The position numbers and the translations under genes were made by a program. Below the pieces are notes generated by a model. That model had not been told where the DNA came from. It did no database searches and worked only from the letters and a program-made list of their open reading frames with translations. From assembly GCF_963422355.1 (NCBI RefSeq), contig NC_085092.1, positions 5,412,854-5,476,853 on the forward strand: a stretch of 64,000 nucleotides of DNA, written 5' to 3'. Positions 25,301 to 30,319 of this stretch are shown here, piece after piece; within the stretch, counting starts at the first letter, position 1, and each line of letters starts with the position of its first letter. Origin of the DNA: Corticium candelabrum. Taxonomy: Eukaryota; Porifera; Homoscleromorpha; Homosclerophorida; Plakinidae.

Positions 25301-26726
25301 TGGTTTTTCACTTGTCTATTGCAACCACAAGATATTAATCTCTTCATAATAGACACATGACCACCTCTACTTGCATAGTGTAGAGCTGTCCATCCAAACT
25401 ACCCATATAACAGACATAAGATCATGATGTTGTTAGCAGTGAATACAATACTAATACATTTACATCTAGAAACACTGACTATAAAATATAACACATCCAA
25501 TTCACCATTTCTTCTCACTAAACCCAATTCCACACAATACATCATAACCTCATTACACCACAAAACGTTTAACAATTCATATCATTTGGACTCCATTGAC
25601 GTGTCTGCTTGTCTCGAAGCATTTAAGTCTTGCTAACACTCAATTTCACCTCAAGCCTACATCTGAGATGACAACCTGCTACATGTCGCTTACTTTTAGC
25701 AATAGCACATACAATATCTATTTTAGTAAAGAAATATACACACAAAACACAATAACTAGAAGTATCTATGTTAAAACCTTTCTCTACTTTCCACTCTCCT
25801 TCATTTATTTTCATGCCCACACTTGAATAAATATATACGAGTAGGAATGAAATAGTGCAAGGTAAGATAACAATGCCAATCTAGCATGTTTCTTCTCTGT
25901 TCTGTGTCTATATCTTACAACACAATGTTGGTCCAACTTGCCAGCTGTGACAACCTATTCATTGATTATTCATTGTAAGCACACCAGAGATGCCATTAAC
26001 ATTACTCATTAAATCAATCATTGAAACACAACAAACTGCACTCAAATTTCTAACCAATTTATCAACTCAACACAAATCTGACAATCACAATAAACTAACA
26101 AGTTGCACATACTGACACACACTTCACATATTACACTGCACTCTCACCCACTTCTCTTGATACTTCACATTGGCTTTTTTTCTTATAAGTAGATCAACCA
26201 TATCGGTTGATCCCACACCACACGCTACTTGAAGAGCAGATGGATAACCACCAAATTCAGTACCATAGTCTCCCTACAAAATATGGAGTCCTCTAAAGTA
26301 AAGTCAGTTGTAAACCGTCCATAACATGGGAGTGTGTGTGGACGTGACCATATAGCGAGCGTCATTTGTGTCGGCTAAGCAAGCGCGTATGAGATAGAGG
26401 AAACGATTCATTCAATAATCTGGTCGGTACAAAGTCAGACGGTAAAAGCAACGTCACCTCGACTCTTACGTTGAGAAGCATAACATACAAACGACGTCTT
26501 CACTACAAACATGCTCGCGGCTCGATCACAAATTTTGCGATTTATAACGTCGAACACGCTGCGCTCTCTATTTCCCATCACTCACTCAAATTCTTACCAC
26601 ATCTCTTGCTACAACATTGACGTCAGCGCTCTTCGCGATTGCTTCGGAGGCCTTTTCTACGTCCTTTTGCACAACAGCATCGAAAAGAGCATCGTCAATC
26701 GCTCTTGAACTTTGGCTATTCGCCAT
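1..26726 (-). CDS. Ankyrin-repeat / Roc-GTPase (ROCO-like) gene, 11-exon model, partial at 3' end
   Basis: Model: exons 26598-26726, 26148-26273, 25300-25398, 23952-24041, 23797-23895, 12125-12214, 11970-12068, 8732-8845, 6957-7067, 6819-6888 and 1-1269, all read leftwards. Every intron I placed has GT/AG ends. All ankyrin exons begin and end in phase 0, and the last junction (A|GT) is also in register. The protein starts MANSQSS, has about eight ankyrin-type units (one per exon), a short linker, then a Ras-like Roc GTPase and the beginning of a COR-like region. ANK-Roc-COR order is known from DAPK1 and, with LRRs added, LRRK1; such proteins are cytoplasmic signalling scaffolds. The product here is probably a signalling GTPase whose ankyrin array binds a partner. 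Introns up to 11.6 kb are filled with transposons. Weakest points: the 6957 donor (GTGTGA) and possible missed ankyrin exons. If the 6957 donor is not used, translation stops at 6951, giving an ankyrin-only product. Confidence 0.72.
1632..1854 (+). repeat. Dispersed repeat R1, copy 1 (intron)
   Basis: A block of about 223 bases starting ACGACATCTGATCATGTC recurs as a direct copy at 2753-2976 with scattered substitutions and small indels. It contains the palindrome ACATGTCTAGACATGT-like core. No ORF is shared between the copies, so it is probably a short non-autonomous element. Bases 1270-1631 around it show no recognisable feature. Confidence 0.7.
2119..2447 (+). repeat. Dispersed repeat R2, copy 1 (intron)
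   Basis: About 330 bases (from CTCCTTTAAGAGTGCAACC to near CAGTTTCTGCAAGTG) recur at 5536-5850 in the same orientation with many substitutions. Overlapping ORFs on both strands here are not preserved in the other copy. Probably a SINE or MITE fragment. Confidence 0.7.
2753..2976 (+). repeat. Dispersed repeat R1, copy 2 (intron)
   Basis: Direct partner of 1632-1854. Between here and about 4200 I see no gene I can defend; short ORFs at 3209-3433 (plus) and 3623-3915 (minus) have no recognisable motif. Confidence 0.7.
4205..4400. repeat. (GACA)n-type interrupted microsatellite
   Basis: Two stretches of GACA/CAGA repeats with substitutions flank a unique segment containing GTAAACGTTTGATTTAAATAGAAAA. 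The same GTCT/GACA satellite recurs at 27060-27160, 28165-28225, 30890-30985 and 57124-57175, each time near an AT-rich head. Confidence 0.85.
4505..5390 (-). pseudogene. Non-LTR (LINE) reverse transcriptase relic
   Basis: Minus-strand frames carry recognisable pieces of a LINE RT in the right order. At 5200-5388 is an upstream RT segment ending SQLRLGKAPG. At 4812-5003 is ESQCGFCRGRGCADQ, the conserved 'QxGFRxGRG' block, followed by a YACFINLKRG segment standing for the first catalytic-Asp block (F-x-D-L-K), with Asp replaced by Asn. At 4513-4815 is a later segment ending YVGSTPEASGN. Frames change between pieces and the FADD box is not intact, so this is a dead fragment in the intron. Confidence 0.75.
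5536..5850 (+). repeat. Dispersed repeat R2, copy 2 (intron)
   Basis: Diverged direct copy of 2119-2447, including the shared segments CTTCTTGTCAGGTGTTTC and CCACAGTGTAAGACCGCTGT. Confidence 0.7.
5972..6451. mobile_element. MITE-like element with ~32-base terminal inverted repeats
   Basis: The left end (5972-6003) contains GAAATATTAGCGGGAATTTA. The reverse complement of the right end (6451-6420) contains GAAACATTGGCGGGAATTTA; the match extends about 32 bases with a few mismatches. The ~480-base interior has no transposase-sized ORF and contains further GCCAATATAAA-type subterminal repeats. Consistent with a non-autonomous DNA transposon; I cannot assign a superfamily and see no clear target duplication. 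Confidence 0.65.
6819..6888 (-). CDS. Linker exon between ankyrin array and Roc GTPase
   Basis: A 70-base exon: acceptor GATGTTAG, coding SAVAAVNPSPDVVESANIDV then QLP plus one base, donor GTAAGT. Its start is in phase 0 with the preceding ankyrin exon and its final single A joins the GT of the Roc exon to give Ser. The strong donor and exact phase fit support it. The other possible acceptor (GTTGCAG, 12 bases further in) needs a different incoming phase. Confidence 0.6.
6957..7067 (-). CDS. Last ankyrin-type exon
   Basis: Acceptor TTTATTGGACAG, then AGKTAIQVGEES... (the 'xGxTALxxA' ankyrin start), ending SHLKEFIEE. With donor GTGTGA used, it is 111 bases in phase 0. If the donor is ignored, the frame reads one more codon and stops at 6951-6953, which could give a short ankyrin-only isoform. 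Confidence 0.6.
7068..8731. other. Intron, A+C-rich on the plus strand, no gene seen
   Basis: Long stretches almost lack G on the plus strand (for example 7400-7720), the mirror of a G+T-rich sense strand of the minus gene. ORFs at 7512-7721 and 7930-8232 have no recognisable motif. Confidence 0.6.
8732..8845 (-). CDS. Ankyrin exon
   Basis: Acceptor TTGTTTAG, then DGSTALHLICSQYVV... and HLSVVKLLTSLRVDVSAKNN, donor GTATGT. 38 codons, phase 0 at both ends. It contains the TALH turn and the V..LL second helix of an ankyrin repeat, with about five extra residues in the middle. Confidence 0.75.
9734..9895 (+). pseudogene. OTU-protease-like relic, copy A
   Basis: The plus-strand frame reads IAQQLLPNETRNLQSIVV, then EGNCLFRFFSTLFKGNK and HLELRK. 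This matches the start of an OTU cysteine protease (usual core DGNCLFRAxS..L.G....H..LR), with the nucleophile Cys codon at 9809-9811. Asp of DGNC is Glu here. An in-frame TGA precedes it (9731) and a TAG follows at 9893. Further plus-strand fragments (9901-10083, 10130-10333) may belong to the same dead gene or element, but I do not recognise them. Confidence 0.55.
10490..11110 (-). pseudogene. Unrecognised decayed coding segments, copy A
   Basis: Minus-strand ORF 10490-10720 (...FESGRQFGHVEERLVAKLSL...) is conserved with 13783-14016 in copy B. The segment 10870-11110 matches the open 131-codon ORF of copy B at 14023-14418 but has stops here (TAG and two TGAs), so copy A is dead or the ORF was never coding. 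No family recognised. Confidence 0.3.
11970..12068 (-). CDS. Ankyrin exon (copy A of duplicated pair)
   Basis: Acceptor TTGTTTAG, 33 codons DGYTPFLIACRDGRLPVVQR..., donor GTAAGT, phase 0 at both ends. A canonical 33-residue ankyrin repeat. It pairs with 23797-23895 in copy B; both frames are intact. Confidence 0.85.
12125..12214 (-). CDS. Ankyrin exon (copy A of duplicated pair)
   Basis: Acceptor CAACTACAG, 30 codons EGETALHVADDVEVVDYLLI..., donor GTTTTA, phase 0. Three residues shorter than a standard repeat, lacking part of the helix-1/helix-2 turn. The intron to the next exon is only 56 bases (12069-12124). Pairs with 23952-24041. Confidence 0.82.
13040..13166 (+). pseudogene. OTU-protease-like relic, copy B
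   Basis: Counterpart of 9734-9895: QQLLPNETRNLLSIVVEG then DDNRLFRFFSTLFKG. The position of the catalytic Cys is an Arg codon (CGC, 13103-13105) and the frame ends at a TGA at about 13163, so the protease is certainly dead here. Confidence 0.5.
13392..13649 (+). pseudogene. Unrecognised ORF, copy B (counterpart at 10130-10333)
   Basis: A plus-strand open stretch following a TTGTGTTCCAG acceptor-like site reads RLAQLAIRQVGLHAVAGCTV and later DGLPGCRCDKPHFC. It is largely conserved in copy A, which is frameshifted at the end. No family recognised; it may be a remnant of the OTU-bearing gene or element upstream. Confidence 0.3.
14023..14418 (-). CDS. Unrecognised 131-codon ORF, copy B
   Basis: Open minus-strand frame including LLDQVFWFEWLELSEEW and PDCLFFSSFHFPATLREYT. 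The matching segment of copy A has three stops, so either copy B keeps a functional exon or the openness is chance. There is an acceptor-like TTTCAG inside. No motif recognised. Confidence 0.25.
   Translation of the reverse strand: MCSCNNVVLICLYSILITDYPSLLDQVFWFEWLELSEEWTSFSELAQQCPDCLFFSSFHFPATLREYTIRHCIDLDITYKTCLILISDKPMYVTKVQTKDHRTDLTELKLVRTQYYSSCNRSMPISDVWSR
14758..14901 (+). pseudogene. 5' part of the retroelement gag, split by hAT insertion
   Basis: ATG at 14758 opens MPRKSCTATSRSGRSLQEYL, a basic start followed by a SAP-like segment (LALSGETLQLE ... LVLTGTKDEKVAV). One in-frame TAG at 14848. The frame at the break (GCA GTG, 14896-14901) is exactly the frame in which gag resumes at 19016, so the two parts were one ORF before the hAT inserted. 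Confidence 0.75.
14897..19014 (-). mobile_element. hAT transposon carrying an OTU-hAT fusion gene, inserted in gag
   Basis: The terminal inverted repeat CAGTGTCCGACAAATTG starts at 14897 and its exact complement CAATTTGTCGGACACTG ends at 19014. Subterminal GTTGTCC...GGGCAAC repeats lie inside both ends. AGCAGTG flanks both sides (14895-14901, overlapping the left TIR, and 19015-19021), the likely remains of the 8-base hAT target duplication. Removing 14902-19021 restores the surrounding gag frame. The TIRs and the open transposase gene suggest a young, possibly still mobile, copy. Confidence 0.85.
15275..18400 (-). CDS. OTU cysteine-protease / BED-like zinc finger / hAT transposase fusion (1041 aa, intact)
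   Basis: Single uninterrupted ORF. Residues ~45-235 form an OTU-like domain: VRGDGNCLFRAAS gives Asp52 and nucleophile Cys55, and TNHF gives a candidate catalytic His227. A Ser/Lys-rich linker contains QQSMFAFV (~293-300), close to a PCNA-binding PIP box. Residues ~345-420 form a BED/TTF-like zinc finger (C376-x2-C379 ... H407-x5-H413). The remainder is a hAT transposase of the ZNF862/KIAA1586 type: ICDGSTD (first catalytic Asp), NFDGAA with CVAHKLEL (second Asp region), and a C-terminal hAT dimerisation segment (STAECERQFSG...NLMRV, ~955-1000). Met9 (MASQFEV, good start context) may be the real start. The protein should bind the element's TIRs and cut and paste it in the nucleus; the OTU part would cleave ubiquitin-like chains, role unknown. 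Whether OTU and transposase act together is inference. Confidence 0.88.
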   Translation of the reverse strand: MHASCLFLMASQFEVGKIAEVDARSFAVDPVALQLFPSDAPTHHLPVCVRGDGNCLFRAASLLLTGNEESCHKLLRLETAKELTRHNKYYSDLCVERAYTCAQQKHSLSSAALLSQILDDDSYKIFSSCTWQGFTTLEAFAQALKITARNCEKLGSYVSLPEALSLTSVMGVNLKMIYPDTASTSGFRHFLQGLFSPMLGCAASTVHIMWCCASTALLHQPLLRTNHFVPILPSRKQSSPGEEKSSSSSESNSCSENDAVVTTEANRNRLGTVDLNTPKSLQKVSSTQKKTKQQSMFAFVAKKDLTATATSEYLTKTSRVTVSTPASKKASYDAVYDAEKRRRQFVPSWKDRFPWLQLCVEEIGSDGNVRSDFMRCKLCCKHSLYADNRSPFVLGTTKFRIDPIKKHSVSKQHLACVHAEHMSGQQAVDAETTVIGSGILRLHEGERQRYRCLFRTAYAVAKRCKPFVDYEYICKLQILNGVDLGKNYLHEKAAAKFIKYVADEIRLTTARALVEHRYVSVICDGSTDLTVIEQEMVMVRYVELSSCQPVTKLAALVDLKHANADGVYSALQTGLKHVVNDDLPDALNIVCGNFDGAAVMMGARNGVKAKLICDHPCATIVHCVAHKLELAVLDTVKRTCYLDEFERTSKEIIKLYHYSPKRRRELRQVADTLFEDDLKSFSDIKQIRWIVSKERALKAILHNLPSLASHLEHMAVGDGNSNEEKSRAQGLLDNVLSFRFVFWLHIMLDFLSVVTKVSRKFQQDKLTVLEIPDIITGCIDSLSDLIEHGGDYRKSFNLKFNASKNKFGKIQLRGRRMTRESAKTDGIDWDMDATNLFESSIAYLKQRFACFDEEPLKHFKIFNFKLWPYNESELKKFGHNAIKSLLEAFYPALEKASCNINEVPSQWGRLKRCLLPLRTSPLLPVYSDLLKAEYKNPDLSSILHLVDIMFTISPSTAECERQFSGMKLIKSNRRCRLQQATLDNLMRVHCDGPELEQFAPDNVISAWLMRTPGSRHIHGHHTSRKRKFSELDQSDESDESI
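19016..20209 (+). pseudogene. 3' part of the retroelement gag with zinc fingers
   Basis: Open frame resuming directly after the hAT element. It holds a long polar region rich in Gln/Lys, then a helical domain (LSVAQKQQRHLVTDITSWLT...), a zinc knuckle CFKCRDSEHLASQC (CX2CX4HX4C), and a second Cys/His cluster VCRDYNSGTCNN ... CKFAHTCSCCGGQH. That cluster is typical of DIRS-group elements, including those of invertebrates. It probably binds the element RNA. The ORF lacks its own ATG here because its true start is at 14758. Confidence 0.8.
20257..21217 (+). pseudogene. Retroelement reverse transcriptase, frameshifted
   Basis: Begins with FLLRSHPNARWVDWLLENL then GFRIGC, the usual start of DIRS-group RTs. 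Frame changes occur between about 20460 and 20670. From 20672 the frame reads KIDFKNVFRHCRVHPDDW (first catalytic Asp block), RRLPFGLRSSS, and IHYLDDFLILA (YLDD, second and third catalytic Asp). Ends with the FLGIKID and LLSLIGKHS blocks. Catalytic motifs survive but the ORF is broken in at least two places. Confidence 0.8.
21124..21844 (+). pseudogene. Retroelement RNase H region, frameshifted
   Basis: Three overlapping frames carry an RNase H in order: 21124-21354 (GKVLPAGQIFIRRLIDLATT), then 21367-21576 with TDAAGSHAFGVCW (catalytic Asp) and WKELYAIVIAA (Glu), then 21584-21844 with SHIHGVNNTLADALSRG (the final Asp block). Frame breaks occur near 21354 and 21576. The last frame overlaps the recombinase ORF by 26 bases. 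Confidence 0.75.
21819..22754 (+). CDS. Tyrosine recombinase of the retroelement (311 aa)
   Basis: Uninterrupted ORF. An N-terminal SAM-like core-binding part (~10-95) is followed by a catalytic domain with the complete active set: Arg146 (GFMRVSQF), Lys183 (MSKSD), His258-x2-Arg261 (SHSFRIG), Trp284 in the His/Trp position (GRWTS) and nucleophile Tyr292 (KTYVRS). The family cuts and rejoins circular cDNA into the genome in place of a DDE integrase. It is preserved better than the RT. The start is uncertain: it overlaps the RNase H frame and may be expressed by frameshift or reinitiation. Confidence 0.85.
   Translation: MAVSTCSNSPVNAGRLRYGMRQFNNFCQKLGISPMTASETTLSRFASFSARAVGAETIRMYLSAVRHFHIQEEYVDPLQTTPRLQFVLRSIRRSQKTSHNRPLRRPITLPVLRSLKTSLHLWPQLCRRDKLMYWEAFTTAFFGFMRVSQFTAASDTSFNEQTLRGKKVQFKEDMVVLHLRMSKSDPFHHDCNVVLAPTGGPVCPVHALKQYLAVRWMDVGLLLFCFQSEAFLSRDRLSFQLRSLLDNVGIESSSYTSHSFRIGAASSAAAPGLPEHLIQRMGRWTSECFKTYVRSNIQVLQSAVCRMSERK
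22755..23142. other. 3' untranslated/terminal region of the retroelement
   Basis: GC-richer than its surroundings, with short GC-rich ORFs (22783-23143) lacking recognisable motifs. It should hold the split repeats of the element; I could not match it to 14603-14757 by eye. Confidence 0.4.
23797..23895 (-). CDS. Ankyrin exon (copy B of duplicated pair)
   Basis: Acceptor TTGTTTAG, 33 codons WGYTPFFRACLDGRLPVVQR..., donor GTAAGT, phase 0. Intact; differs from copy A at several residues (W for D, FR for LI, L for R, E for Q). Confidence 0.85.
23952..24041 (-). CDS. Ankyrin exon (copy B of duplicated pair)
   Basis: Acceptor CAACTACAG, 30 codons IGFTALHVAGNVDVVDYLLS..., donor GTTTTA, phase 0. 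Same shortened ankyrin repeat as 12125-12214, intact. Confidence 0.83.
24131..25299. other. Intron, no gene seen
   Basis: A+C-rich on the plus strand. A minus-strand open stretch near 25000-25250 has a vaguely ankyrin-like second half (GVIVTLLMELSKNN) but no fitting splice sites. Confidence 0.5.
25300..25398 (-). CDS. Ankyrin exon
   Basis: Acceptor TATGGGTAG, 33 codons FGWTALHYASRGGHVSIMKR..., donor GTGAGT, phase 0. A textbook ankyrin repeat (TALHYA, GGHV). Confidence 0.87.
26148..26273 (-). CDS. Ankyrin exon
   Basis: Acceptor TTTTGTAG, 42 codons GDYGTEFGGYPSALQVACGV... through DMVDLLIRKKANV, donor GTGAGA, phase 0. Slightly longer repeat with an extended loop at its start; continues the first exon naturally. 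Confidence 0.83.
26598..26726 (-). CDS. First coding exon, N-terminal ankyrin cap
   Basis: ATG at 26726. MANSQSSRAIDDALFDAVVQ ... AIAKSADVNVVARDV, then donor GTAAGA; 43 codons, phase 0. The LFDAVVQKDVEK helix pair followed by ADVN is a usual ankyrin N-cap. An internal alternative donor (GTTGTA at 26615) is weaker. No signal peptide, so the product is cytoplasmic. Confidence 0.8.
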
Positions 26727-27059
26727 CTAGACCACTAACTCAGACGCAAGCGTAGACAAAGGAATGAGTGCTAAATTTAGTAACTGTGACATCATGTCGC
26801 GTGATCTTACAACGGAAAATGTTGATATCAACTAATTTTATTTTTAGATGCATTTTATACCGTAATATTTAATTTATCGTGTCAGGTTTAACTATTACAA
26901 TTGTAGCTGCTGGTGCCTACTACTGAAAAGGACACACAAAGTTCCCACAATTTTCGTCAATTATCACTGTCCATGATATGATGTCTCTGTTTCGATGACA
27001 TACCAGGTCCATTAGTTCTGTTGATCGTGTAAATATGTTTTTACAAACACGTCTGTTTG

Positions 27060-27160
27060 CCTGTCTGTCCAACCACCACCCGTCTGTCTGTCTGTCTGTC
27101 TGTTTGTTTGTCAACCCATCTGTCTGTCTGTCTACTCGTCTGTATGTATGTTTGTCTGTC
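27060..27160 (+). repeat. (GTCT)n microsatellite
   Basis: Interrupted GTCT/TGTC repeat preceded by the AT-rich GTGTAAATATGTTTTTAC. Creates long spurious ORFs on both strands. Confidence 0.85.
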
Positions 27161-27528
27161 CATTTATTTACTGTAGCTGTTACTGCACTGCCACATGCAG
27201 TTGCTCTCCATGTGAATATCGTCTGCTTATCTTTCATCATAAGAAGACATGACTCTGATGACTAACTCATGCACACATAATAACCAATCTGCACGACAAA
27301 TTCTAAAACATACAAATAAATGAGATCGACTTGTCTATAAAAACAATAAAAATCAGTTACCAGTGACTGCAAACAAGCCACAGTGTTTGCACTAATCTAT
27401 AAAATTTACTATTCTGTAACAACAAATACATTGTCAACCTAACATTTTCTACACTAATTGATATCAATAACCAGGCTAAGACTCATGCTTGTCGATCAAA
27501 CAATCAAGTATCTCCCTAATCATGTCCA

Positions 27529-28460
27529 CTATCGGTTTGAATTGTTGTTACTGCCGACAGTTGACTGAACCACACTGTGCAGGTCAGACAGTAGTAACGA
27601 GTCATCAACAGATTCTGGACTTCCAACCATTTCCTAACCTACAAATGCAAACGCTCAACTAACAATATGCAAGCCCCACTTTTTTCACAGCCCTCCACTT
27701 TGCACACAAAGAGCAAAGAGATACAATATCATCACTCTCCGCTCGTCTTGTGCACATGAGAGGCTGTGAAGAAAGATAAAGAAGCCACTAGACAGACATG
27801 CTATAAATTAAATTCATGGACAAACAAGCAATTTAACCCACCCACCCGACTTCACAATTGACTTCACTAACTGAAAATATATTTGCAAATTATACTCCTT
27901 CAACCCACTGACGTTTCCTAATCAATTTCAGTAAAGTTGTCCTGTTTTTCCCAAGATCATCAGTGTTATTAATATTTCCCATCTCACCAGATGATATTAT
28001 CTCTCATTGGTATAAATGATCGGCAACATCATCTGCATCCAATTTTGCTACCAGTAAATGTCACTGTTTTCTGATAAGATCCTCTGCCAACTTTTGTCTG
28101 CCACATCCTAAAACGACCTTAAATTGAGCAACAGACACAACAACAATCTAAATGCCAAATAATTAATAAGCAAATGAACAGAGACAAACAGACAGACAAA
28201 CAGACGGACAGACAAACAGACAAACATAAAAACAACAAAGATTGCCAACCTAACATATACATATCTGTGTTTCACTGGTTAGAGATATTATAATTGTTGA
28301 AAAATATTTTGTGGAAGAACACATACCATGCAGCCAAATTTTGCAACTGTTGCTTCATTCTGACTTTCCATCACTGCTTTGACTGCAACATCGTCATCCT
28401 TGAAACCAATCCAGTGACTTGATGGCCGACTTTCACTACCATATTGTTGCAAGGTGATGA
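27529..28460 (-). pseudogene. CARD-containing gene, 3' exons, broken (copy 1)
   Basis: Three phase-compatible exons: 28327-28460 (ends KAVMESQNEATVAKFGCM, donor GTATGT), 27896-28107 (acceptor CGTTTTAG) and 27529-27633 (acceptor GTTAG, ending VVQSTVGSNNNSNR and TAG). The middle exon is a CARD death-fold: SWQRILSENSD, then after a one-base shift HLLVAKLDADDVADHLYQ, an in-frame TGA, EIISSGEMGNINNTDD and TTLLKLIRKRQ. CARDs assemble apoptotic and inflammatory complexes by homotypic binding. One frameshift plus one stop make it a pseudogene, unless these are assembly errors. It lies 0.8 kb upstream of the ankyrin-Roc start, same strand. Confidence 0.6.
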
Positions 28461-29098
28461 CTGCCCGATTTCACCGATTCCCTCCAACCTCTGAAGGATC
28501 TTTGCAACTGTTTGTTTGATATAGACAATGTTTGTTTCATTTCATTTACAACAGTATCCGTATCTATAGAGTGTATAAAAGCATTAATCAACGGTACAGT
28601 GTAGTATAATTATTTTGTTAATATTAATTACAATTTCTAAATATTCTACATATTATCTATTGCAAGGCTAAAACCTACTGGATATATAACTTTACAGGTC
28701 ACACTGTGTAATTTATAAAAACTAATTGTATATGAATATTTTTATAAGTCAGTGCATTCTCTTTATTATTCCTAAATTAGAAGTAATGTTCAACATACAG
28801 CTGCCAAACTGCATGCGTATACAACAATTCAATTTAAATTAATTAATTAAGTAAACCAGATTTAAAAATAAAAATAAAGCAACAACAGTCATCATCATTT
28901 GTTTTGAAGACAATTAACATTCCAAAATTTGTGTTTCAAGCAGACAATTACGTATTATAGTATAGCAAGCTTTCTCATTGTTAGTATTAACAACACACAC
29001 GTCTATGTATGGCTATAGAAAGCCTTTACTAACACATCAATCAATGTCTAATGTCTTCATTCTGTTGACTGTGTTTACAGTTACGTATACATAGAGAG
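28461..29098. other. AT-rich stretch, no gene defended
   Basis: A minus-strand open stretch (about 28460-28570, DTDTVVNEMKQTLSISNKQL) might belong to the CARD gene but is in another frame. The rest is AT-rich without visible features. Confidence 0.35.
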
Positions 29099-29515
29099 TG
29101 TCGTTATGCCCCTCCATAATGGGCAAGTGGGGTCTTTACCCCCATCTGGGTGCCCACCAACCCGGCAGGTGAGCCCAGCAGGGTACATGTTTCCGTGTAG
29201 TCCATACGGCGATCAATGACTAGCCAATTCGATATAGATTGCAGGCATTACGGTGACCGTGTACTCGATACAGCACGCCTAGTGGATATCAACGACCACC
29301 AGGAAAGCACTGGACGTCATCGTCAACGGACCGTTCACCAGACCACAGAAACTCCCCAACGACTGAAACGAGTCATAGTCTCATGGATAAAGCTAGAGAA
29401 ACATGAGAAAGAAAGACAGACAAGTTTCACAATTTACTGTCGTCACTGGGGTTTGAACCCCCAAACCATGGAGTGGTAGCCATTGTCGCTAACCACTAAG
29501 CCACGGCGGTGACAA
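29099..29515 (-). mobile_element. tRNA-derived SINE (copy 1)
   Basis: Read on the minus strand, the head (29515 to about 29435) has a TGGCTTAGTGGTTAGCG A-box-like block and GGTTCAAACCC B box, giving internal RNA polymerase III promoter elements. The T-arm pairs (TGGGG/CCCCA) but the acceptor stem does not, so this is a SINE head rather than a working tRNA. The body continues to 29099. AGAGAG flanks both ends (29093-29098, 29516-29521), a plausible target duplication. Confidence 0.6.
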
Positions 29516-30227
29516 AGAGAGAATTTATATCATCATGCAGTATGTATTTGTTATTATTATTTCACAACTTGAAACTGTATATATAGTTTTTGCAATAATT
29601 GCAATTATTGTAATATGCATCACCTTTTTGGTTCTGAACACCTTCGGTGTACCAGCCTCCTGATTCTAATCTATACATAACACTGGTCAGTAAATGTTTG
29701 AAAATTTTTATAACATTGCATCCACGTTACCATTTTGTGTCTCAACTCTTCTATGCTTGCTTTCACACAGAGCTGCTTTCACACAGAGCTGCCTTCTCCA
29801 AAGCTGCTTTCTAATACCGATTAACAGCAATTTGTGTAATAATTCTGGCATATATGGCAACAACAACAATCTTACCATGGAGTGTTCCTACTGCTTTCCT
29901 GTTACTTGTTGTTCTTTCTGCACATGGCTCTATATATTAGCAAACATCCATAAATTTGCGATATAGAAATATTGCATGTACACGTCTATAGTCTAGACAA
30001 TGCAGCATGTACTGATCAGCTCCAAGATGTTTGTAAGCCATCACGTATTGCGAGTCTCCTCTCATTGTGTGAGACCATTTTGGTTGCCCTCTTTCTCTTT
30101 TTCTTCTCTACCGATATTGTACTAGTAGCCTCGTTTACACTGGCTGTTGCTATATAGACAGGTACATGCTATTATTACTACACTTGGCAACTAGCTAGAC
30201 ATATAGGTAGTGTACACACGTAAGTAT

Positions 30228-30228
30228 A

Positions 30229-30317
<89 letters not shown>
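30228..30317. repeat. (CA)n microsatellite (copy 1)
   Basis: Near-perfect CA repeat of about 85 bases. The flanks 29522-30227 and 30318-31950 contain only short ORFs without recognisable motifs, apart from GTCTGT-rich tracts at 30890-30985 and 31545-31590. Confidence 0.95.

Positions 30318-30319
<2 letters not shown>

Noticed and set aside
26920..27265. Long cysteine/valine-rich ORFs on both strands (also 30794-31061, 37802-38041, 39739-40183)
   Set aside because: They are translations of GTCT, CA and AAATAC microsatellites.
29435..29515. Functional tRNA gene on the minus strand (A box, B box, T-arm)
   Set aside because: The seven-base acceptor stem does not pair and the unit is embedded in a longer repeat; a SINE head explains it better.
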